The notes under the pieces: model-generated
Told to the model about the DNA's origin: nothing
Database searches by the model: none
The model's input: the letters and a program-made list of their open reading frames with translations, nothing else
Made by a program: the position numbers and the translations under genes
Shown: piece by piece, positions 46,016-52,393 of the stretch
How positions within the stretch are numbered: the first letter of the stretch is position 1
How the letters are laid out: each line of letters begins with the position of its first letter
Assembly: GCA_951812975.1 (NCBI GenBank)
Contig: CATOTC010000001.1
Coordinates: forward strand, 1,644,001-1,708,000
Origin: an uncultured Acidimicrobiales bacterium
GTDB lineage: Bacteria > Actinomycetota > Acidimicrobiia > Acidimicrobiales > Aldehydirespiratoraceae
Reading direction: 5' to 3'
Length of the DNA: 64,000 bases

Positions 46016-46914
46016 GCAGTGGGTCGTTCTCCCGGGGTGTCGGTGAATGGATCGGCGCTGCTGAGGTTTACGACGCAGAGGGCCGCTTCGCTGGATTGGG
46101 CCGCGACACCCGGTCAGTGCAGGCAGACGACCAGGCCGGGACGGTAACCGTAGAGGTCACCTTCGACGGGCCGTTCTCGCTGTCAGGCGAGTACACGATT
46201 GTTGACCACGGTTCGTATCGGACCTATGAGGGCCCTCTCAACATCGGCTACGCCGAGGCTCTGGGCGACGGCCTGGTAGCGGCTCACAACTACTGGCCGG
46301 ACCTCGGTCTGTCACAGCGGTTCTTTCTGATGGTGATGCCCGACGGGTCACGCCAGTTGTCTCTGGCGTTGCTGAGCCGGGGCGAACAGCTTCGCTGGAC
46401 AGTCGTCGGGGAATATCAGCGCCGACTCGACGAGTCACGCCCGGAACCGCCCCCGCCCGAACCGATGGATCCATCGCAACTGCGAGACGACCCCACAGCG
46501 GGTCGGGGAGAGCTCCTGTTGCTGCGCTCGGGGTGCTGGTCGGGTCGTCTGCAGCGCCTCGATGACGACTGCAAGCCTTCGAATGCGGCCGACTACACCG
46601 AATCGGTTGTCGGCCAGGACGGTTCTTGGGAAGTTGAACTGTCGGGTGCCGACTACTCGTCGGGTCTGTCATTCACCCTGTTGAGCGACGGTTGGACGGC
46701 TTGGACTCCGACCGGCAGCCTGACGGGAAGCGGAATCCTCAGCGGCGGCCGGGGCTTCAGCGGCCAGTTCCACCATCAGGGATCTGGGTTGCGCATGTGG
46801 CGCCGCGAAGCGGCATCGCGAGACGGCACCACCAAAGCGGTACTGCACATCTGGTACCGCGGTGAGGAGCGGCTCGGAGCGGCATACGGCGTCCTGGCCT
46901 TCGATCCGGCATGA
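46012..46914 (+). CDS. Tandem lipocalin-like beta-barrel protein 2
   Basis: 300 residues, GTGA overlap. Two barrel-like halves joined by a Pro/Glu linker (RPEPPPPEPMDPSQL, ~142-156). The first starts GVGEWIGAAEVYDAEGRFAG and has the block YRTYEGPLNIGYAEALGDG; the second starts RSGCWSGRLQRLDDD. The Y-x-GP-x3-G block recurs in the neighbouring proteins, so they form one paralogous family. Likely a soluble binding protein for a hydrophobic or tetrapyrrole ligand; the family has no function I know. Confidence 0.6.
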   Translation: MSSGSFSRGVGEWIGAAEVYDAEGRFAGLGRDTRSVQADDQAGTVTVEVTFDGPFSLSGEYTIVDHGSYRTYEGPLNIGYAEALGDGLVAAHNYWPDLGLSQRFFLMVMPDGSRQLSLALLSRGEQLRWTVVGEYQRRLDESRPEPPPPEPMDPSQLRDDPTAGRGELLLLRSGCWSGRLQRLDDDCKPSNAADYTESVVGQDGSWEVELSGADYSSGLSFTLLSDGWTAWTPTGSLTGSGILSGGRGFSGQFHHQGSGLRMWRREAASRDGTTKAVLHIWYRGEERLGAAYGVLAFDPA

Positions 46915-47645
46915 ACAGTGATCCCGTTAGGACTGGTTCAATGAGTACTGACCCCGTTGGTACTGGCCCAATGGGCACTGGTTACACCAGCGGCGGCGAC
47001 ACGTTCAGTGGGGCCTGGTTGGTGACCGAATACGTCCACGACCCCGACGGCACGTTCCGGGGAACCGTCGCCCAGCGCCGCCGTGTCGAACAGGTCGACG
47101 AGGCGCGCCTGCGGGTGACCCAGCAGTGCGAACCGTCGGCCGCTCTCCACGGCCACGCCATGGCCGCGTTCGCCGGTGAATGGGTGTTCGATCTCGAAGT
47201 GGTCGGCGACCAGCGCCATTATTTGGGCCCCGATGTGGTGGGCTCAGCCACGCAATGGCAACCCGGTGCGATGACCGGGCAGGGCATGTGGCCCCGATTC
47301 GGATACGAGTTCGAGTCCTACAGCGTGCTGGTAGCCCCCGACCGTCAACTCACCGGCGGGTTCTTCTCGCTCGCCGGACGGTCCGTGGCAGACATCGTGG
47401 GAGTGGCCGTCCCCGAAACCGCCGGTATCGAGCCTCGCTTGGACCTGACGGCCCCGCCGCCCGTCGCCGGCGACGAATGGCAACTGCACCGAGCGGTCGG
47501 CCCGCTGCTGGTAGCGACCGCCCGTCCCACGCCGTCACAGCGCCGCCGCCTCTGGACGATGCACGATCCGGCCGGAGCCGCCACAGTCGCCCTTACTGAG
47601 ACTGTCGACGGGGGAGCACGCGCGGTCGCGGTGGCAGTCAGCTGA
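46911..47645 (+). CDS. Lipocalin-like beta-barrel protein 3
   Basis: 244 residues, ATGA overlap. The first ~27 residues are an imperfect 10-residue tandem repeat (SDPVRTGSM, STDPVGTGPM) encoded by repeated DNA, so the true start may be a later Met at 46941 or 46971. The barrel then begins FSGAWLVTEYVHDPDGTFRG and includes RHYLGPDVVGSATQWQPGAM, the family's Y-x-GP block. Last gene of the operon; converges with the next minus-strand gene 13 bp later. Confidence 0.55.
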   Translation: MNSDPVRTGSMSTDPVGTGPMGTGYTSGGDTFSGAWLVTEYVHDPDGTFRGTVAQRRRVEQVDEARLRVTQQCEPSAALHGHAMAAFAGEWVFDLEVVGDQRHYLGPDVVGSATQWQPGAMTGQGMWPRFGYEFESYSVLVAPDRQLTGGFFSLAGRSVADIVGVAVPETAGIEPRLDLTAPPPVAGDEWQLHRAVGPLLVATARPTPSQRRRLWTMHDPAGAATVALTETVDGGARAVAVAVS

Positions 47646-47658
47646 GCGGCGACATCCC

Positions 47659-48597
47659 CTAGTCCGATGACCAGATGAGAGGGCCGAACACGATGTCGGT
47701 CATGCGGTCACCGGAGTAGAGCTTCCAGGCCACAGCCATCGTGTAGCTGCGGTCGAGGATGAACTCCCGCCCCTTGACCTTGAACGCCTCGCTGGAGTGG
47801 TGCTGCGATGTGTACAGCGCCCGACCGTAGGCGATGGCGTTGCCCCAGAGATCGGGGCCGTCATAGGTGTAGCGGTTGCCGCCCGAGCGGGTCCGGGTGT
47901 AGCTCAACGACCGGTCGAAGGCCCCCGACATGTCCAACGTGCAGTTGGCGCGCACCAAGTCGATGGGGTCGTTGCGCAAGCGCACGTCGACTGAACCCCG
48001 GCGCTGTTGGTCGGCCCCGAACACCTCGCATTGGCCGGTCCATTCGCCACCGACCCGGTCCGGCACGGTGTGCGGCCATGAGGCCAGCTCGCGTTCGGCC
48101 TCGATGTGGCCGTCGATCCACTCCTTGGTATCGGCGTTGGTGTCGTAGTCGTGGGCGTTGAGGTACACCCCGTTGAACACCGAGAAGAGGGTCGGCCCCT
48201 CATACAGCAGCGACGAATAAACCTGGGTCACGCCGTCCGGCAGGATCTGGTTCATGGTGTTGAGATCGGCCCGCCATCCCGGAGAGTAGTAGTGCGAGTC
48301 CACCAGCGACCCGTAGGGATGGCCTGCCCCGTAGAAGTCGGGGCCCCGATAGATGCGGTCGTTGCCCTGGTCGTCTACTCCGAACTCGAAGTCGCGGATC
48401 TCGAAGCGGTTGCGCAGCGGCCCGGTGTTCATGAAGTTGCACTGCATCCAGTAGGTGACCTCGCCGTCGGCGAACACGCTGGCCCGGCTGACCTTGTTGA
48501 ACCCGGTGTGGCTTCCGTCGGCATCGAAGACCGACGGCAGGCCGTACCACTCACCGGTGATGCGCTGTTGCCATTCAGAGGCTTCGGTTTCGCTCAT
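47659..48597 (-). CDS. Tandem lipocalin-like beta-barrel protein 4
   Basis: 312 residues, ATG at 48597. Two barrel-like domains: the first from ITGEWYGLPSVFDADGSHTG with DRIYRGPDFYGAGHPYGSLV, the second from VGGEWTGQCEVFGADQQRRG with RYTYDGPDLWGNAIAYGRAL. The shared Y-x-GP-x3-G-x4-YG signature links it to proteins 1-3. It is the last gene of the RCCR-Rieske-RCCR operon on the minus strand, which ties this family to macrocycle breakdown. Confidence 0.62.
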   Translation of the reverse strand: MSETEASEWQQRITGEWYGLPSVFDADGSHTGFNKVSRASVFADGEVTYWMQCNFMNTGPLRNRFEIRDFEFGVDDQGNDRIYRGPDFYGAGHPYGSLVDSHYYSPGWRADLNTMNQILPDGVTQVYSSLLYEGPTLFSVFNGVYLNAHDYDTNADTKEWIDGHIEAERELASWPHTVPDRVGGEWTGQCEVFGADQQRRGSVDVRLRNDPIDLVRANCTLDMSGAFDRSLSYTRTRSGGNRYTYDGPDLWGNAIAYGRALYTSQHHSSEAFKVKGREFILDRSYTMAVAWKLYSGDRMTDIVFGPLIWSSD

Positions 48598-48706
48598 TGG
48601 TGATCTCCGTTCTCGGTCGGGTCGGGTTTGGTCGAGCTGGGTGTGGTTGGGCGGGTTGGGTGCGGGCTGTTTCGGTGCGTATGGGTTGGGTTGGGCGGGT
48701 TGGCAC
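48598..48706. other. GC-rich spacer with GGGTTGG-type runs
   Basis: About 110 bp of G/T-rich plus-strand sequence (repeated GGTTGGG and GGGCGGGTTGG) between the lipocalin 4 start and the RCCR-like 2 stop. It could fold as a G-quadruplex on the plus strand, but no specific element is assigned. Confidence 0.35.
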
Positions 48707-49426
48707 TCAGGTGCGGGCGGCGGTTTTGAGGCTGGTCTGGATCTCGGTGCTCATCTCTGCACCGAGAAGTTGGTCCACGCGGGCCCACACGGGATCGACC
48801 TCCGGACTGAAGACGGCTTCACGGTTGCGATGGTCACGGCGGTCCAGGTCCTTGGGGGTCGCGCCGCCGAGGGCATCGTCGGGCACACCCTCGCCCACCA
48901 AATCGAGCCAGTGGTCGCGGTAGTGGGCCACGGCACCGAACACGCCCGCGAAGCCCTCCTCATCAGCCCGATGGGCCAGCATCCAAGCCGACATCAGCTG
49001 CCATTGTCGGGGTGACAGGTGCGCCGCGGTGAGCCCGTCCAGTTGCAGGACCGCGTCGTGGGTCTCGGTGAGCGGGCCGTAGCAATGGTCGATGTAGGCC
49101 AGGTTCGCGCCCGGGTCGAGGCGGGGGATCAAATCCAGGTGGAACGCATAGTGGGGACCGGCCAACACTGAGTCCACCGTGAAATGGGGGACCGGGCTGT
49201 GGGGCGGCGTGAAAGCGAAACACATGTGGCTGTCGAGACCGAACGCCTCCACCGTCATGCCGACATAGACCAACTCGGCCACCCCGTCGCGCGACAGCAC
49301 GCGATGGGAACCGACCGACGAACCGTCCAGTGCCGAAACCAGAGGTGTGCTCACAGTTTCGGCCAGGTCGAGGCGATTCTCGATCGCCTCGACGGTCCCG
49401 AGGCACAGATCAGCCGACAGGCTCAT
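48707..49426 (-). CDS. Ferredoxin-dependent bilin reductase / RCC-reductase-like protein 2
   Basis: 239 residues from ATG 49426 (MSLSADLCLG); the track start at 49675 runs into the Rieske gene. Secondary pattern and motifs follow the FDBR/RCCR superfamily: VPHFTVDSVLAGPHYAFHLDL is where plant RCC reductase has APNFVVELIQ and LVLILDL, then LIPRLDPG, then LSPRQWQLMSAW and VFGAVAHYRDHWLDLVGEG. The Asp in FTVDS falls where RCCR has its catalytic Glu and several bilin reductases have Asp. These enzymes use ferredoxin electrons to reduce linear tetrapyrroles. 25 bp downstream of the Rieske gene, same operon. Confidence 0.68.
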   Translation of the reverse strand: MSLSADLCLGTVEAIENRLDLAETVSTPLVSALDGSSVGSHRVLSRDGVAELVYVGMTVEAFGLDSHMCFAFTPPHSPVPHFTVDSVLAGPHYAFHLDLIPRLDPGANLAYIDHCYGPLTETHDAVLQLDGLTAAHLSPRQWQLMSAWMLAHRADEEGFAGVFGAVAHYRDHWLDLVGEGVPDDALGGATPKDLDRRDHRNREAVFSPEVDPVWARVDQLLGAEMSTEIQTSLKTAART

Positions 49427-49451
49427 CGCTCGCCCCCCACCTGATCGGCCC

Positions 49452-50618
49452 TCATTGGGGGGACCCGGTGCCGGTGTGCGGCGCCGCGGCCTCAGCGACG
49501 GTGGGGAAGACCCAGGCATTGGCCAACTCGGGGTCACCGGCTCGTGCCGGCGAAGGAATGACTGCAGCGGCCCGCATAGCCGTTTCGTCCGAGAGCACTT
49601 CAAGTCCCCAGCCTCTGTTGATCTGCTCGGAGCGCCAGCGACGGTAGGCCAACTGGATCGAATCGGACTTGACATGAAGCTCGGCCGACAGGTCGAAGGG
49701 CAACAGCTCGGGACGCTGCCCCTCCACGGTCGGCTGGTCCTCCAAGAAGATCTTGATCGTGCGCTGCATGGAGTTCTTGTCGGCCCAACCGCCTGTGAAG
49801 AACGTGCGCAGCATGGCGAACTTCGAGACTGTGACGTGCTCGTCGCGGGGGACCGCCGCGGTGAAGATGCGGATCTCGCCCATCGGCAGGCGCACGATCA
49901 GCAGCGACACGTTGGGGGGATAGAAGCCGGTGGTGGTGCTGACCGGGGGGCGGTCCTTCTTGGAGATGAACTTCCACAGACCGGATGGACGGGGAGGCTC
50001 AAGGTCGACTGTGGCAGTCACCGAGGTCAGAAATCCGTCGTTGCGCTCCTCTTGGAGTTCGAACTCCTCGATCTCAGGCTGGTCGGCGTTGCCGAACGAA
50101 CCGGAGTGCACGAACGGTGTGTGGGCGATGTCCACGGCGTTCTCCAATACCCGGTCGTAGTTGGCGTTCCAGGTGAACTCCCCGAATATGGCCCGGTAAC
50201 CCGCCGCTTTGGCCTCGGTGTGCTCTTCGAGCCCGTCGAGCACAGGCACCGGCGGACGCTGCTCGGCAGGAAGGTCACCCAGGAATACCCACACGAAGCC
50301 GTAGCGCTCCACACAGGGGTAGGTGTCGATCCGGGCCTTGCGGGGGATGGGAAGGTCCTGACGGTTCGCCGGGATCTCCACGCACGCACCGTCGGAGCCG
50401 TAGCGCCATCCGTGGTAGGGGCATTGCACACAGTTGCCGACCACTCTGCCCCCAGCCAGTGAACCGCCGCGGTGCACGCAGAGGTCGGACTGGGCATTGA
50501 CGGTTCCATCGGGACTGCGCCACAGCACCAGGTCGTGGCCGTGCACCCGGGCGAGAACGGGTTCAGCAGCGACCTCCGCACCGAATTCGACTGCGTACCA
50601 GTGGTTCTTTATGAACAT
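49452..50618 (-). CDS. Rieske [2Fe-2S] oxygenase, pheophorbide a oxygenase-like
   Basis: 388 residues, ATG at 50618. The N-terminal Rieske domain has LCVHRGGSLAGG and CVQCPYHGWRYG (CxH...CxxH). The mononuclear iron site is ENAVDIAHTPFVHSGSFG (D-x2-H-x4-H). This arrangement and the region VLENAVDIAH recall pheophorbide a oxygenase (ENLMDPAHVPYAH), which opens the chlorin ring with O2, but VanA/choline-monooxygenase relatives share it. No transmembrane tail, unlike plant PAO. No dedicated reductase or ferredoxin gene is in the window. Sandwiched between two RCCR-like genes, the same enzyme order as plant chlorophyll breakdown. Confidence 0.85.
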   Translation of the reverse strand: MFIKNHWYAVEFGAEVAAEPVLARVHGHDLVLWRSPDGTVNAQSDLCVHRGGSLAGGRVVGNCVQCPYHGWRYGSDGACVEIPANRQDLPIPRKARIDTYPCVERYGFVWVFLGDLPAEQRPPVPVLDGLEEHTEAKAAGYRAIFGEFTWNANYDRVLENAVDIAHTPFVHSGSFGNADQPEIEEFELQEERNDGFLTSVTATVDLEPPRPSGLWKFISKKDRPPVSTTTGFYPPNVSLLIVRLPMGEIRIFTAAVPRDEHVTVSKFAMLRTFFTGGWADKNSMQRTIKIFLEDQPTVEGQRPELLPFDLSAELHVKSDSIQLAYRRWRSEQINRGWGLEVLSDETAMRAAAVIPSPARAGDPELANAWVFPTVAEAAAPHTGTGSPQ

Positions 50619-50630
50619 GTGATTCTTCCT

Positions 50631-51443
50631 TCAGGCAGGTCTCGGCAGGTGTCGGTCGCCGCCCCACAGGGCCCGCACCAGACGGTCGGTCATCTCCTGG
50701 CCGAAGAACCGTACCGCCATCACGTTGGCCGGGTCTCTTTCGGCGATGGTGCGCCGTCGGGCCAGGTCGTCCGCGGCAAGTTGTGCTCGCCGCCGCTGCG
50801 GCACGGGTTCGGCCTCGTCGACCCATTGCAGCCACTGGTCGACACGGCGGTGGGCGAGTTCGCCCACCTGGTCCAGCCGTGCTTCGTCGTGGGTGCGGTT
50901 CGGGGTGGTGAAGCAGATGGCCACGTCGCTGAGCGCCGCTCGGATGTACAGGGCCCTGGAGGTGAACGGTGCCAGCCCCTCGTCTGCTCGCAGCGCCAGG
51001 AACTCCTCGTTGAGCGGTTCGTAGTACTTGTCCAGCGCTTCGGTGTCGAGCATGAGGTCGGAGCGGGGGTTGTAGTCGATGTAGAACCACAGGTCGGGCA
51101 GGGTTCCCCAGGCGATACCGAGATGTGGCACATCGATATGGGGGCCGAGCCATGCGGTTACGTGCATGTTGGTGAAACCGAGGGGCGGGTTGCCGATCCA
51201 GGAGTGGATCAGCCAGTCTATTTCGGGCCCGCTGTAGGCGGCGAGCCGGCCCGAAGGGTGCTCCATCTCGCCCCGATACGACTCCAGGTCGGCGGTGCTG
51301 GGGTCTCGGGTCAGTTCGAACCGGGCTTCGATCTTGGCCATGACCTCGCAGGTGATCGACCACAGCCGGTCGAAGGTTGCCGTCGCGTCTGTCGGGACTC
51401 GCTCGTCGAAGATGTCTTGGACACCCTTCAACGTCTCGCGCAT
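50631..51443 (-). CDS. Red chlorophyll catabolite reductase-like protein 1
   Basis: 270 residues from ATG 51443 (MRETLKG), chosen because GGAGAA lies 5 bp upstream; the track start at 51491 would place operator 2 inside the gene. The C-terminal VRFFGQEMTDRLVRALWG closely matches plant RCC reductase (PRMFGEEVSSRVVHAI). The middle region LWFYIDYNPRSDLMLDTEAL, DKYYEPLN and FTSRALYIRAALSD parallels the plant LILDLPHRKDLVL...YY...SLFVRSAFSP order. The position of the plant active-site Glu is Ala here, while an Asp (ERDPAN) falls near the plant active-site Asp. First gene of the minus-strand operon RCCR1-Rieske-RCCR2-lipocalin 4. Confidence 0.75.
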   Translation of the reverse strand: MRETLKGVQDIFDERVPTDATATFDRLWSITCEVMAKIEARFELTRDPSTADLESYRGEMEHPSGRLAAYSGPEIDWLIHSWIGNPPLGFTNMHVTAWLGPHIDVPHLGIAWGTLPDLWFYIDYNPRSDLMLDTEALDKYYEPLNEEFLALRADEGLAPFTSRALYIRAALSDVAICFTTPNRTHDEARLDQVGELAHRRVDQWLQWVDEAEPVPQRRRAQLAADDLARRRTIAERDPANVMAVRFFGQEMTDRLVRALWGGDRHLPRPA

Positions 51444-51471
51444 TGGTTCTCCGATATCGTCAGAGGAAGGT

Positions 51472-51499
51472 TGTTCCGTCAAGCGGAACATCGTTTCGT
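51472..51499 (+). promoter_or_regulatory. Regulon operator 2, divergent promoter
   Basis: TGTTCC-N7-GGAACA-TC-GTTTCGT between the RCCR1 operon (minus, start 29 bp away) and the CitE-like gene (plus, start 78 bp away). Positioned to control both directions. Confidence 0.7.
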
Positions 51500-51577
51500 T
51501 CGGCTCGACAGTAGGGCTGAGCGGAGACGAGTGTCAACAATCCACACTGCCGACAACATCAGGGAACTGCCACGACA

Positions 51578-52393
51578 ATGAGCCGCACCACTCTTTACGT
51601 CCCGGGCGACCGGGCTGACCGCTTCGCCAAGGCGCTTGCCTCGGGAGCTGACGCCATCATCTGTGACCTCGAAGACGCGGTTGCCGAAACAGCCAAGGCA
51701 ACGGCCCGTGAAGCAGTCTCGAAGTGGCTGGGGGCCAACTCCGGCGCAGCGGCATGGGTGCGGGTCAACAACCGTCCCGACCTGCTCGAGGACGACGCGG
51801 CCATGGTTCGTTCGCTGGTGGCCGACGGGGTGGATTTCGCGGGGGTGGTGGTTCCCAAGGCCGACAGGACTGTCTGCGCGGTCGACTTCGCGGGCAGCCC
51901 CGTAATGGCCCTCATCGAGTCGGCGGTCGGTGTGAGAGACATCTATGAGATAGCGGCAAATCCCGCGGTAGTGCGTCTGGCTCTGGGAGAGGCCGACCTG
52001 GCCGCCGACATGAGCATGGAACCGTCCGCGGACGCCCTTGAGATGTGGCCGATCCGCACCCGAGTGGTGGTCGCATCGGTCGGCTCCGGACTCAATGCCC
52101 CCTGCGGACCCGTACCCACCGACCTCAACGACGACGAAGCGCTGGTCGCCTCCAGCGAATCGCTGCGCCGCCACGGATTCGGTGGTCGTTCGGTGATCCA
52201 CCCCAAGCAGGTGGAGGCGGTCAACGCAGCATTCACTCCATCAGCCGATTCCATCGCCCACGCGGAGAAGGTCGTGGCAGCTTATGAAGCAGCGGTCGAA
52301 GAAGGTCGCGCAGCACTGGTTCTCGACGGCGAGTTCATCGACACCGCAGTCGTGCGGCAAGCCCGAGCAGTTCTGGCTAGGACGCCGCGCTGA
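51578..52393 (+). CDS. HpcH/HpaI-CitE family acyl-CoA lyase or aldolase
   Basis: 271 residues. Family motifs in order: TTLYVPGDRADRFAKAL (~3-19), DAIICDLEDAVAETAK (Mg-binding region), VRVNNRP, FAGVVVPKAD, ALIESAVGVRDIYEIA (Glu metal ligand), LALGEADLAADMSM (Asp ligand), and RSVIHPKQVEAVN. This is the citryl/malyl/citramalyl-CoA lyase type that cleaves beta-hydroxyacyl-CoA to acetyl- or propionyl-CoA plus an alpha-keto acid. In the island it would follow the CaiB CoA-transferases. Its 3' end overlaps the convergent nitrilase gene by 17 bp. Confidence 0.88.
   Translation: MSRTTLYVPGDRADRFAKALASGADAIICDLEDAVAETAKATAREAVSKWLGANSGAAAWVRVNNRPDLLEDDAAMVRSLVADGVDFAGVVVPKADRTVCAVDFAGSPVMALIESAVGVRDIYEIAANPAVVRLALGEADLAADMSMEPSADALEMWPIRTRVVVASVGSGLNAPCGPVPTDLNDDEALVASSESLRRHGFGGRSVIHPKQVEAVNAAFTPSADSIAHAEKVVAAYEAAVEEGRAALVLDGEFIDTAVVRQARAVLARTPR

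Noticed and set aside
51444-51491. Upstream start MFRLTEQP for RCCR-like protein 1
   Set aside because: It would bury operator 2 inside the reading frame and has no ribosome site, whereas the ATG at 51443 has GGAGAA at proper spacing.
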